Positions 25,405 to 33,861 of a stretch of 64,000 nucleotides of DNA are shown one piece after another. This stretch comes from DASPJL01 sp035628645 (lineage in GTDB: Bacteria > Bacteroidota > Bacteroidia > Cytophagales > Cyclobacteriaceae). The notes under the pieces are model-generated. The model searched no databases. It had not been told where the DNA came from and worked only from the letters and a program-made list of their open reading frames with translations. The DNA is taken from positions 74,161 through 138,160 of the forward strand of contig DASPJL010000195.1 in assembly GCA_035628645.1 (NCBI GenBank), read 5' to 3'. Position 1 is the stretch's first letter; each line of letters opens with the position of its first letter. Both the position numbers and the translations under genes were made by a program.

Positions 25405-26592
25405 ATGGCTAAAGAAGCATTTGACCGTTCTAAACCACACGTAAATATAGGTACAATAGGTCACGTGGATCATGGTAAGACAACTTTAACTGCAGCGATA
25501 ACATCAGTTTTAGCAAAGCAAGGGCTGGCAACAATGAGGGATTTCACTTCAATTGATAATGCTCCTGAAGAAAAAGAAAGAGGTATTACTATCAATACTT
25601 CACACGTAGAATATGCAACTAAAAACAGACATTATGCACACGTAGATTGTCCTGGTCACGCTGACTATGTAAAAAACATGGTAACCGGCGCTGCCCAAAT
25701 GGACGGAGCTATTCTGGTTGTTGCAGCTACAGACGGACCAATGCCACAAACTCGTGAGCACATACTTCTTGCTCGTCAGGTAGGTGTACCTCAGCTTGTT
25801 GTATTTATGAATAAAGTGGATATGGTTGACGACCCGGAATTGTTGGAGCTTGTTGAAATGGAAATCAGAGAACTTTTAAGCTTCTATGAATTCGATGGAG
25901 ATAATATTCCTGTAATTCAAGGATCTGCTCTAGGTGCATTAAACGGAGACGCTAAGTGGACTGAAACAGTGTTAAGCCTGATGGAAGCTGTTGATACTTT
26001 TATTCCAATTCCTCCACGTTTGACTGACAAACCTTTCTTGATGCCAGTTGAGGACGTTTTCTCTATCACAGGTAGGGGTACTGTTGCAACAGGAAGAATT
26101 GAAAGAGGTATCATTAATTCTGGTGAAGGTGTAGATATCCTTGGTATGGGAGCTGAGAACTTGAAATCTACTGTTACTGGAGTTGAGATGTTCAGAAAGA
26201 TCCTTGACAGAGGAGAAGCTGGAGATAACGTAGGACTTCTTTTAAGAGGTATTGAAAAAACTGATATCAGAAGAGGAATGGTAATTTGTAAACCAGGTTC
26301 TGTAACACCTCATATGGAGTTCAAAGCTGAAGTTTACGTCTTGTCAAAAGAAGAAGGTGGAAGACATACTCCATTCTTCAACAAATACAGACCTCAATTT
26401 TATTTCAGAACTACTGACGTAACAGGAGAAATTCTTCTTCCTGAAGGCGTTGAAATGGTAATGCCTGGTGATAACATCACTATAACTGTTAAATTAATCA
26501 ACTCTGTAGCGATGGAGAAAGGATTAAGATTCGCTATAAGGGAAGGTGGAAGAACAGTAGGTGCCGGTCAGGTTACTGAAATTTTAAAATAA
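25405..26592 (+). CDS. tuf: Translation elongation factor Tu
   Basis: EF-Tu brings aminoacyl-tRNA to the ribosome as a GTP complex. The 395-residue protein has the P-loop GHVDHGKTT (from residue 19), RGITINTSHVEY in switch I, DCPGHADYVKNM, and the guanine motif NKVD, followed by the two beta-barrel domains ending in GAGQVTEILK. Codon use is noticeably optimised, as expected for the most abundant protein. The unit ends in a strong terminator. Confidence 0.99.
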   Translation: MAKEAFDRSKPHVNIGTIGHVDHGKTTLTAAITSVLAKQGLATMRDFTSIDNAPEEKERGITINTSHVEYATKNRHYAHVDCPGHADYVKNMVTGAAQMDGAILVVAATDGPMPQTREHILLARQVGVPQLVVFMNKVDMVDDPELLELVEMEIRELLSFYEFDGDNIPVIQGSALGALNGDAKWTETVLSLMEAVDTFIPIPPRLTDKPFLMPVEDVFSITGRGTVATGRIERGIINSGEGVDILGMGAENLKSTVTGVEMFRKILDRGEAGDNVGLLLRGIEKTDIRRGMVICKPGSVTPHMEFKAEVYVLSKEEGGRHTPFFNKYRPQFYFRTTDVTGEILLPEGVEMVMPGDNITITVKLINSVAMEKGLRFAIREGGRTVGAGQVTEILK

Positions 26593-26602
26593 TATTCTTG
26601 TT

Positions 26603-26644
26603 AAGTCTCATTTTCTTCCACAGGGAGGGGTGAGACTTTTTTAT
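26603..26644 (+). terminator. Terminator after tuf
   Basis: AAGTCTCA at 26603-26610 pairs with TGAGACTT at 26631-26638, with an inner stem CTTCC/GGAGG and loop ACAG, followed by a T run. It lies ten bases after the tuf stop codon. Confidence 0.85.
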
Positions 26645-26663
26645 TAGAAAACATTTATAAATA

Positions 26664-26697
26664 AAATGCGTTCTGAAAAAATTTTTCGAACGCATTT
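26664..26697. repeat. Inverted repeat overlapping the tRNA-Trp/secE promoter
   Basis: AAATGCGTTC (26664-26673) and GAACGCATTT (26688-26697) are perfect arms; the middle GAAAAAATTTTTC continues the symmetry with one bulged T. The right arm covers two bases of the -33 TTG at 26696-26698. It could be a second terminator behind tuf or a protein-binding site. Confidence 0.6.
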
Positions 26698-26725
26698 GTT
26701 TATTAAAACAGTTTCTATATCTTTG
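26696..26725 (+). promoter_or_regulatory. Promoter of tRNA-Trp-secE-nusG unit (TTG-N19-TATCTTTG)
   Basis: TTG at 26696-26698 and TATCTTTG at 26718-26725 are separated by 19 bases, followed by CAGTCC. tRNA-Trp begins 26 bases further. The downstream secE, nusG and rplKAJL genes have no other clear promoter, so this one probably drives all of them. Confidence 0.8.
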
Positions 26726-26751
26726 CAGTCCGTTTTTGGACAATGCGAAAA

Positions 26752-26824
26752 ACGGGTGTAGCTCAATTGGTAGAGTAGCGGTCTCCAAAACCGTTGGCTG
26801 GGAGTTCGAGTCTCTCCACCCGTG
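26752..26824 (+). tRNA. tRNA-Trp (anticodon CCA)
   Basis: Acceptor ACGGGTG pairs with CACCCGT, the anticodon loop CTCCAAA carries CCA at 26785-26787 inside a GCGGT/ACCGT stem, and the T loop is TTCGAGT. The discriminator is G, and the 3' CCA is not encoded. It sits directly before secE, a conserved arrangement. Confidence 0.97.
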
Positions 26825-26851
26825 CATTTTGGAATTCTTTTTATTATAGCA

Positions 26852-27043
26852 ATGAACAAAGTTATTTCTTTTTTTAAAGAATCTTATGATGAGATGTTTC
26901 ATAAGGTTAGCTGGCCAAAATATAAAGAACTGCAGGGAAGCGCTATTTTGGTGCTAATAGCTTCTTTGATCTTTGCTTTGTTTGTTGGTCTTATCGACTT
27001 TCTTTTGGAGAATGGAATGGATTGGATTTACCGGTCCTTCTAA
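26852..27043 (+). CDS. secE: Preprotein translocase subunit SecE
   Basis: The 63-residue protein has the amphipathic part FFKESYDEMFHKVSWPKYKELQGS followed by one membrane helix (AILVLIASLIFALFVGLIDFLL), the single-span form of SecE that clamps SecY. I use the ATG at 26852; the open frame extends ten codons upstream into the tRNA end. It precedes nusG by 24 bases, the usual secE-nusG pair. Confidence 0.96.
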   Translation: MNKVISFFKESYDEMFHKVSWPKYKELQGSAILVLIASLIFALFVGLIDFLLENGMDWIYRSF

Positions 27044-27067
27044 ATCATAATAATAAAATTACTGTTG

Positions 27068-27625
27068 ATGAGTGAATTAAAGTGGTATGTGGTAAGAGCT
27101 GTCAGTGGACAGGAAAGGAAGGTTAAAAACTATCTGGAGAACGAAATATCCAGACAGAATTTATCTGAATTCGTTCCTCAGGTTCTGATACCTGCTGAAA
27201 AAGTTTATGAAATGCGTAACGGCAAGAAGAGAGTTCGTGAAAGAAATTTCTTCCCTGGTTATGTACTTGTATTTGCTGATCTTACCAATGGCGAAGTAAA
27301 ACACATTATTGACAGTATCCCTGGTGTAATAGGATTTCTTGGTTCAAGTGACGGGAGGGCTTCCAAAACTCCGGTTCCTTTGAGGCAATCTGAAATCAAT
27401 AGGATTTTAGGAAAAGTTGATGATGTTACAGAATCAACTGAAAAGCTTGAAACTCCATTTATAGTAGGGGAGACGGTGAAAGTTATGGACGGTCCTTTTA
27501 ATGGATTTGCCGGCACCGTTGAGGAGGTATTCGAAGAGCGAAAGAAACTTAACGTAATGGTTAAGATTTTCGGTCGGAATACTCCAGTAGAGTTAAATTA
27601 TATGCAAGTTGAAAAACAAGATTAG
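27068..27625 (+). CDS. nusG: Transcription termination/antitermination factor NusG
   Basis: NusG binds RNA polymerase through its NGN domain (KWYVVRAVSGQERKVKNYLENEI, FFPGYVLV) and links it to ribosomes or Rho by its KOW domain (VGETVKVMDGPFNGFAGTVEEVFEERKKLNVMV). The 185-residue length is normal. The ATG at 27068 is chosen over a TTG one codon earlier. It is followed after 2 bases by rplK. Confidence 0.97.
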   Translation: MSELKWYVVRAVSGQERKVKNYLENEISRQNLSEFVPQVLIPAEKVYEMRNGKKRVRERNFFPGYVLVFADLTNGEVKHIIDSIPGVIGFLGSSDGRASKTPVPLRQSEINRILGKVDDVTESTEKLETPFIVGETVKVMDGPFNGFAGTVEEVFEERKKLNVMVKIFGRNTPVELNYMQVEKQD

Positions 27626-27627
27626 CA

Positions 27628-28071
27628 ATGGCTAAAGAAATAAGTGGATATCTTAAGTTACAAGTGAAGGGCGGAGCGGCTAATCCATCCCCCCCAATTG
27701 GTCCTGCACTAGGTAGTAAGGGTTTGAACATCATGGAGTTTTGTAAGCAGTTTAATGCTAGAACACAAGACAAACAAGGTGTGATCTTACCTGTGTTAAT
27801 TACAATTTATACAGATAAATCATTTGATTTTGTTATAAAAACACCTCCTGCACCTGTATTGCTTATGGAGGCTGCTAAAGTAAAAAAGGGATCAGCGGAA
27901 CCAAATAGAAATAAAGTTGGCTCAGTATCTTGGGATCAGGTTAAAGAAATCGCTTCAACTAAAATGGCTGACCTGAATGCTTTTGAACTTGATTCTGCTA
28001 TGAAGATGGTGGCTGGAACCGCAAGAAGTATGGGTTTAACAGTAACAGGGAAAGCTCCCTGGGAAAATTAA
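27628..28071 (+). CDS. rplK: 50S ribosomal protein L11
   Basis: L11 forms the stalk base and GTPase-associated centre with L10/L12. The 147-residue sequence shows GGAANPSPPIGPALGSKGLNIMEFCKQFNART and the RNA-binding C-terminal domain ending in GTARSMGLTV. It starts two bases after nusG and is 9 bases before rplA. Confidence 0.98.
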   Translation: MAKEISGYLKLQVKGGAANPSPPIGPALGSKGLNIMEFCKQFNARTQDKQGVILPVLITIYTDKSFDFVIKTPPAPVLLMEAAKVKKGSAEPNRNKVGSVSWDQVKEIASTKMADLNAFELDSAMKMVAGTARSMGLTVTGKAPWEN

Positions 28072-28080
28072 TTCTTAATT

Positions 28081-28779
28081 ATGGCAAAATTGACAAAAAA
28101 TCAAAAAGCTGTTCTAGCTAAATTTGATCCTAACAAAGACTATACATTGGGTGAAGCTTCTAATATCGTAAAGGAAATTACTTTTACGAAATTTAATTCA
28201 TCTGTTGATATTGATATCAGATTAGGGGTTGATCCTAGAAAAGCTGACCAAATGGTAAGAGGGGTTGTTGCCCTTCCACATGGTACAGGTAAAGATGTAA
28301 AAGTATTAGTGCTTTGTACTCCTGATAAAGAAGCTGAAGCTAAAGATGCCGGAGCTGATTTTGTTGGATTGGATGACTATATTCAAAAGATAGAACAAGG
28401 CTGGACCGATATTGATGTAATTATTACCATGCCAACTGTGATGGCTAAGGTAGGTAAATTAGGTAGAGTTCTTGGACCAAGAGGTTTGATGCCAAATCCT
28501 AAATCTGGTACGGTTACTTTAGAAGTAGGAAAAGCTGTTAGAGAAGTTAAGTCTGGTAAAATTGACTTTAAAGTTGATAAGACCGGTATTATTCACGCAA
28601 GTATTGGAAAAGTTTCGTTTTCTCCTGACAAGATTCAGGAAAATGCAATCGAAATGATTAATACTATAGCTAAATTAAAACCTTCTTCTGCAAAAGGTAC
28701 CTATTTTAAGAGTATTTCATTGTCAAGTACAATGAGTAAAGGTATATCTATTGACAAAAGCACAATTTCGGGATTATAA
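28081..28779 (+). CDS. rplA: 50S ribosomal protein L1
   Basis: L1 forms the mobile stalk that guides deacylated tRNA out of the E site, and in many bacteria it represses its own operon. The 232-residue length fits; the signature IDVIITMPTVMAKVGKLGRVLGPRGLMPNPKSGTV is present. It follows rplK and precedes rplJ by 2 bases. Confidence 0.98.
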   Translation: MAKLTKNQKAVLAKFDPNKDYTLGEASNIVKEITFTKFNSSVDIDIRLGVDPRKADQMVRGVVALPHGTGKDVKVLVLCTPDKEAEAKDAGADFVGLDDYIQKIEQGWTDIDVIITMPTVMAKVGKLGRVLGPRGLMPNPKSGTVTLEVGKAVREVKSGKIDFKVDKTGIIHASIGKVSFSPDKIQENAIEMINTIAKLKPSSAKGTYFKSISLSSTMSKGISIDKSTISGL

Positions 28780-28781
28780 GC

Positions 28782-29324
28782 ATGACAAAGGAAGAAAAAG
28801 GACAAATAATTGACGAGTTAAGTCAAAAGTTTGCAAATAACCAATATTTCTATATCACCGATGCATCTGGTATGACCGTAGCTCAAGTAAATACGCTCAG
28901 AAGAGTATGTTTTGAAAATGGTGTAGAATACCTGGTTGTTAAAAATACATTAATTCAAAAAGCTTTAGAAAGCCTAGATACTAAAACCGACTTCGCAGAT
29001 TTTAATGCTAAAGTTCTTAAAGGGTTTTCAGGAATATTGTTTTCAAGTGAATCAGGAAAAACTCCTGCTAAAGTAATAAAAGATTTTCGAAAGAAAATTG
29101 ACAGTCAAAAACCTATCTTAAAGGGTGCTTCCATCGATTATGATCTCTTTATAGGTAATGAATCTCTAGATACGCTTCTTACGCTTAAATCTAAGAATGA
29201 GCTTATCGGAGAAATCATTGGATTGTTACAATCTCCTGCTAAAAACGTTATTTCTGCTTTGCAAAGTGGTGGAAATAAACTGGGAGGAATATTAAAGACT
29301 TTGTCTGAAAGAGAAGAAAAATAA
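28782..29324 (+). CDS. rplJ: 50S ribosomal protein L10
   Basis: L10 anchors the L7/L12 dimers on the ribosomal stalk. The 180-residue protein has the N-terminal RNA-binding domain (NNQYFYITDASGMTVAQVNTLRRVCFENGVEYLVVKNTL) and a C-terminal helix for L12 binding (SPAKNVISALQSGGNKLGGILKTLSER). It is spaced 30 bases from rplL. Confidence 0.97.
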   Translation: MTKEEKGQIIDELSQKFANNQYFYITDASGMTVAQVNTLRRVCFENGVEYLVVKNTLIQKALESLDTKTDFADFNAKVLKGFSGILFSSESGKTPAKVIKDFRKKIDSQKPILKGASIDYDLFIGNESLDTLLTLKSKNELIGEIIGLLQSPAKNVISALQSGGNKLGGILKTLSEREEK

Positions 29325-29354
29325 TTTTAAAATTTTTAAAAAGAGTAAACTAAA

Positions 29355-29738
29355 ATGGCAGATTTAAAAGCATTCGCAGAGCAATTAGTTAATTTGACTG
29401 TTAAAGAAGTAAATGAGCTTGCTACAATATTAAAAGACGAGTATGGTATAGAGCCTGCTGCTGCTGCTCCGGTAATGGTAGCTGGTGGCGCTGGTGCTGG
29501 TGATGCAGGTGCTGCAGCTCAAGAGAAATCATCGTTTGATGTTATCTTAAAATCAGCAGGTGGAGCTAAATTGGCGATTGTAAAATTAGTTAAAGACCTT
29601 ACAGGACTTGGACTAAAAGAGGCTAAAGATTTAGTGGATGGCGCTCCTAAAGCTGTTAAAGAAGGAGTAGCTAAAGACGAAGCTGAAGCTCTTAAAAAAC
29701 AATTGGAAGAAGCTGGCGCTGAGGTAGAACTTAAATAA
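29355..29738 (+). CDS. rplL: 50S ribosomal protein L7/L12
   Basis: This acidic 127-residue stalk protein recruits translation factors. It has the N-terminal dimer domain, an Ala/Gly hinge (AAAAPVMVAGGAGAGDAGAAAQE) and the factor-binding domain with VKLVKDLTGLGLKEAKDLVDGAPKAVKEG. A three-hairpin stretch follows before rpoB. Confidence 0.98.
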   Translation: MADLKAFAEQLVNLTVKEVNELATILKDEYGIEPAAAAPVMVAGGAGAGDAGAAAQEKSSFDVILKSAGGAKLAIVKLVKDLTGLGLKEAKDLVDGAPKAVKEGVAKDEAEALKKQLEEAGAEVELK

Positions 29739-29746
29739 TTGTTTTC

Positions 29747-29807
29747 CCATTTATTTATTAAATGGCAGCCTTATCAGTTAAGGCCCCGATTTAAGTCGGG
29801 GTCTTTT
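29747..29807 (+). promoter_or_regulatory. Three consecutive hairpins between rplL and rpoB, the last terminator-like
   Basis: CCATTTA/TAAATGG (29747-29765), GCCTTA/TAAGGC (29768-29784) and CCCCGA/TCGGGG (29784-29801, then TCTTTT) follow each other; the second and third share base 29784. The last looks like a weak terminator. Together they may attenuate transcription or be processed, lowering rpoBC output relative to the L10-L12 genes. Confidence 0.6.
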
Positions 29808-29892
29808 CCTGTTTATACCTAATTTTATGTAGCAGTGTTGATGGGATTCCACGAGTAATTTTAGTTATTCATTCACTTAAATAATTGTAATT

Positions 29893-32800
29893 TTGATTAC
29901 TGATAAAAAACCTAACCGAGTAAGTTTTGCTTCTGTAAAATCGGTTATTGAATATCCGGATTTTCTTGATATACAATTACAATCTTTTCAAGACTTCTTT
30001 CAGTTGGAAACTCCTGCGGAAAGCAGATCTCAGGAGGGATTGTTTAAAGTATTTTCAGAGAATTTTCCGATTTCAGATTCAAGGGAAAATTTTATCCTTG
30101 AATTTATTGATTATATGGTTGATCCTCCTAAATATTCAATCGATGAATGTATAGATAGAGGCCTTACCTATTCTGTTCCTCTTAAAGCCAAACTTAGGCT
30201 TTCAAATAATGACGAGGATAACGAGGATTTTGAAACTATAGAACAAGAGGTGTTTTTGGGAAATATTCCTTATATGACACGTCGTGGTTCATTTGTTATA
30301 AATGGAGCTGAAAGAGTTATTGTATCTCAGCTTCACCGATCGCCAGGTGTATTTTTCGCTCAAAGCAAACATACTAATGGCACAAAACTTTATTCAGCCA
30401 GAATTATTCCTTTCAAAGGTTCTTGGATTGAATTTGCTACAGACGTAAACAACGTTATGTATGCATATATTGACAGGAAGAAAAAATTTCCAGTTACCAC
30501 TTTGTTAAGGGCCATCGGTTTTGGTTCCGATAAAGATATTCTCGATTTATTTGGTTTAAGTGAAGAAATACAAGCTACCTCTGCAAATATTAAAAAGGTA
30601 ATCGGAAGGAAATTAGCTGCAAGGGTATTGAAGACCTGGACAGAAGATTTCGTTGATGAGGATACTGGAGAAGTTGTTTCTATTGATAGAATTGAGGTTC
30701 TGTTGGAAAGGGATTCTGTGATTACGCAGGAGGATGTGGAAGTTATAGTGGAATCAGGTTCAAAATCAGTTATTCTTCACAGAGAAGACATAAATATTGC
30801 CGATTATGCCATTATTTACAATACACTTCAAAAGGATAATTCCAATTCCGAAAAAGAAGCAGTAGAGCAAATTTATCGTCAATTAAGAAATACAGAAGCT
30901 CCTGATGAGCAAACTGCAAGGGATATTATTCATAATCTTTTCTTTAGTGATAAGAGGTATGACCTTGGTGAAGTAGGTAGGTATAGATTAAATAAAAAGC
31001 TTGGGTTGGAAATTGACTCTGAAATCAGAGTGTTAACTACTCAAGATATCATAAGTATCGTTAAGTACTTAATTGGTTTGATAAATTCCAAAGCAGTTGT
31101 GGATGATATTGACCATTTAAGTAACAGAAGGGTAAGAACTGTAGGAGAACAATTGTATAGCCAGTTTGGTGTAGGTCTTGCACGTATGGCCAGAACAATC
31201 AAGGAGAGAATGAACGTTAGGGATAACGAAGATTTTAAGCCGGTTGATCTGATCAATGCTAGGACGCTTTCTTCTGTTATCAATTCCTTCTTTGGTACAA
31301 ACCAGTTAAGCCAATTTATGGATCAAACCAATCCATTGGCTGAAATTACACACAAAAGAAGGATGTCAGCGCTAGGGCCGGGTGGTTTGTCGAGAGAAAG
31401 AGCAGGCTTTGAGGTTCGTGACGTTCACTATACTCACTACGGTAGGTTATGTACAATTGAAACACCTGAAGGTCCGAATATTGGATTGATCTCCTCCCTT
31501 TGTGTTCATGCGAAGATTAACAATATGGGATTCATCGAAACTCCATATAGAAAAGTTGATAGCGGTAAGGTTAAGTTAGATGAAGAAGTAATTTATTTAA
31601 CTGCTGAAGAAGAAGATACACATAATATTGCCCAGGCAAATGCCGAAATTGATACCAAAGGTAATTTTATCAGTGATAAAGTTAAGGCAAGGTACGAAGG
31701 AGATTTTCCTGTAGTAGAACCAGATAAGGTTACATACATGGACGTTGCTCCAAATCAAATTGTATCCGTTGCTGCGTCTTTAATTCCATTCCTGGAGCAT
31801 GATGATGCAAACAGAGCTTTGATGGGTTCCAATATGCAACGTCAGGCGGTTCCTTTATTAAGACCAGAGGCTCCTATTGTTGGAACTGGTCTTGAAGGTC
31901 GGGTTGCAATGGATTCCAGGGCATTGGTTTTAGCTGAGGAAAACGGAGTTGTTGATTTTGTTGATGCTTCTAAGATTGTTCTGAAATATGATTTAACGGA
32001 TGATCAAAGGTTAATAACTTTTGATGAAATGCTTGTTACTTATGATCTTATTAAATTCAGAAGAACCAATCAGGACACGTGTATTAATCTTAAGCCCCTA
32101 GTAGGAAAAGGAGAAGTTGTAAAGAAGGGACAGGTACTGTGTGAAGGTTATGCTACAAATAACGGAGAACTTGCTTTAGGTAGAAATCTTAAGGTAGCCT
32201 TTATGCCTTGGCAAGGGTACAACTTTGAGGATGCTATAGTTATTTCTGAAAAAGTTGTTCGTGATGATATTTTCACTTCGGTTCATATTGAAGAATTTGA
32301 GTTGGAAGTTCGGGATACAAAAAGGGGAGAAGAAGAACTTACCTCTGAAATTCCAAACGTAAGTGAAGAAGCAGTTAAGAACCTTGATGAAAACGGAATA
32401 ATCCGTGTAGGCGCTGAAGTTAAAGAAGGAGATATATTAATTGGAAAGATTACTCCAAAAGGAGAAACCGATCCTACTCCGGAAGAGAAACTATTAAGAG
32501 CCATATTTGGAGATAAAGCCGGTGATGTGAAGGATGCTTCTCTTAAGGCGCCGCCATCTTTAAAAGGTGTCGTTATAGATACAAAACTATTCTCCCGACC
32601 TAAAAAGGATAAAGATTTAAGAGCTAAATCAAAGAAGGAAGTTGACCTGTTAAAGAGCAAATACAGTAAGGATCTTAATTCGATTCGGGCCAATATGATC
32701 CAGAAAATGGTTACGCTTCTGGATGGAAAGACTTCTCAAGGGGTTAAGCATAAATTCGGTGATGAGCTTATCAGTAAAGGTGTAAAGTTTAATGTGAGGA

Positions 32801-33765
32801 ATATTTCTGAAAATCTATTCCCTGAAAAAAACATTTACAGAGACGAAAGCACATACAATGTAGCCGAGGAAGTTAATTTAATTTCTGATGTAATTCTCGA
32901 TAATTGGACAGACGATCCAAAAACAAATCAATTGCTTTTGGAAATGGTGAAGAATTATAATAAGAAGCGAAATGAGGTTTCCGGTAGGTTTAAAAGAGAA
33001 AGATTTACGCTGGAAGTAGGTGATGAATTGCCTGCAGGTATTGTTAGATTGGCTAAGGTTTACATTGCTAAGAAGCGTAAACTGAAGGTTGGGGATAAAA
33101 TGGCGGGTCGACATGGAAATAAAGGTGTGGTAGCTAGAATAGTCAGAGCTGAAGATATGCCTTTCCTTGCTGATGGAACGCCTGTGGATATTGTTCTTAA
33201 CCCACTCGGTGTACCTTCTCGTATGAACCTTGGTCAGATTTATGAGACTGTATTAGGATGGGCTGGATTAAAACTAGGCAAAAAGTATGCTACTCCAATT
33301 TTTGACGGAGCGTCAGAAGAAGAAGTGGTTGCTGAATTGAAAAAGGCTGATTTACCTGAGTTTGGCAGGACCTATTTATTCGATGGTTTATCCGGAGAAA
33401 GATTTGATCAAAAAGTAACAGTAGGTATAATTTATATGCTGAAACTGGGTCACTTAGTTGATGATAAAATGCACGCAAGATCCATCGGACCATATTCTCT
33501 CATTACTCAACAACCTCTTGGCGGTAAAGCACAGTTTGGAGGTCAGCGTTTTGGAGAAATGGAGGTTTGGGCACTGGAAGCATTTGGTGCAGCACACGTT
33601 CTTCAGGAAATTTTAACAGTAAAGTCTGATGACGTAATTGGAAGAGCAAAAGCTTACGAGGCTATAGTTAAAGGTGAAAATATGCCAAAACCAAATATTC
33701 CTGAATCATTCAATGTATTGGTTCATGAATTAAGAGGCTTGGCCCTTGAAATTACCTTAGACTAA
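29893..33765 (+). CDS. rpoB: RNA polymerase beta subunit (TTG start)
   Basis: The 1290-residue catalytic subunit is complete: it starts with the usual NRVSFASVKSVIEYPDFLDIQLQSFQDFF, and ends with ESFNVLVHELRGLALEITLD. The start codon is TTG; a stop codon lies five codons upstream and no ATG intervenes. The rifampicin region reads FFGTNQLSQFMDQTNPLAEITHKRR and then SALGPGGLSRER, with the drug-contact Asp, His and Ser unchanged, so no resistance mutation is visible. A leader of about 85 bases separates it from the terminator-like hairpin behind rplL. rpoC follows after 96 bases. Confidence 0.98.
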   Translation: MITDKKPNRVSFASVKSVIEYPDFLDIQLQSFQDFFQLETPAESRSQEGLFKVFSENFPISDSRENFILEFIDYMVDPPKYSIDECIDRGLTYSVPLKAKLRLSNNDEDNEDFETIEQEVFLGNIPYMTRRGSFVINGAERVIVSQLHRSPGVFFAQSKHTNGTKLYSARIIPFKGSWIEFATDVNNVMYAYIDRKKKFPVTTLLRAIGFGSDKDILDLFGLSEEIQATSANIKKVIGRKLAARVLKTWTEDFVDEDTGEVVSIDRIEVLLERDSVITQEDVEVIVESGSKSVILHREDINIADYAIIYNTLQKDNSNSEKEAVEQIYRQLRNTEAPDEQTARDIIHNLFFSDKRYDLGEVGRYRLNKKLGLEIDSEIRVLTTQDIISIVKYLIGLINSKAVVDDIDHLSNRRVRTVGEQLYSQFGVGLARMARTIKERMNVRDNEDFKPVDLINARTLSSVINSFFGTNQLSQFMDQTNPLAEITHKRRMSALGPGGLSRERAGFEVRDVHYTHYGRLCTIETPEGPNIGLISSLCVHAKINNMGFIETPYRKVDSGKVKLDEEVIYLTAEEEDTHNIAQANAEIDTKGNFISDKVKARYEGDFPVVEPDKVTYMDVAPNQIVSVAASLIPFLEHDDANRALMGSNMQRQAVPLLRPEAPIVGTGLEGRVAMDSRALVLAEENGVVDFVDASKIVLKYDLTDDQRLITFDEMLVTYDLIKFRRTNQDTCINLKPLVGKGEVVKKGQVLCEGYATNNGELALGRNLKVAFMPWQGYNFEDAIVISEKVVRDDIFTSVHIEEFELEVRDTKRGEEELTSEIPNVSEEAVKNLDENGIIRVGAEVKEGDILIGKITPKGETDPTPEEKLLRAIFGDKAGDVKDASLKAPPSLKGVVIDTKLFSRPKKDKDLRAKSKKEVDLLKSKYSKDLNSIRANMIQKMVTLLDGKTSQGVKHKFGDELISKGVKFNVRNISENLFPEKNIYRDESTYNVAEEVNLISDVILDNWTDDPKTNQLLLEMVKNYNKKRNEVSGRFKRERFTLEVGDELPAGIVRLAKVYIAKKRKLKVGDKMAGRHGNKGVVARIVRAEDMPFLADGTPVDIVLNPLGVPSRMNLGQIYETVLGWAGLKLGKKYATPIFDGASEEEVVAELKKADLPEFGRTYLFDGLSGERFDQKVTVGIIYMLKLGHLVDDKMHARSIGPYSLITQQPLGGKAQFGGQRFGEMEVWALEAFGAAHVLQEILTVKSDDVIGRAKAYEAIVKGENMPKPNIPESFNVLVHELRGLALEITLD

Positions 33766-33770
33766 AAGAG

Positions 33771-33838
33771 GCTAATGTGCTGATGTGTTAGTTTGCTAAT
33801 AATTAACACATCAGCTTTAAATATTATTAGCAGCACAT
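33771..33838 (+). repeat. Nested and crossing inverted repeats between rpoB and rpoC
   Basis: GCTGATGTGTTA (33779-33790) pairs perfectly with TAACACATCAGC (33804-33815). TGCTAATAAT (33794-33803), in that loop, pairs with ATTATTAGCA (33823-33832), and ATGTGCTG (33775-33782) pairs with CAGCACAT (33831-33838). The first two pairings cross, so the RNA could form a pseudoknot or switch between folds. No T run follows, so it is not a normal terminator. Confidence 0.7.
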
Positions 33839-33861
33839 AAATAAAATATCATATTTAAATT

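Noticed and set aside
26573..26902. 109-codon minus-strand frame spanning the tuf end, tRNA-Trp and the secE start
   Set aside because: It runs antisense through a tRNA gene and a promoter; the translated tRNA stretch GGETRTPSQRF-type text is a common false annotation.
32283..32693. 136-codon open frame on the minus strand inside rpoB
   Set aside because: It lies wholly within the conserved rpoB coding sequence, has no recognisable motif, and its composition is the antisense of rpoB.
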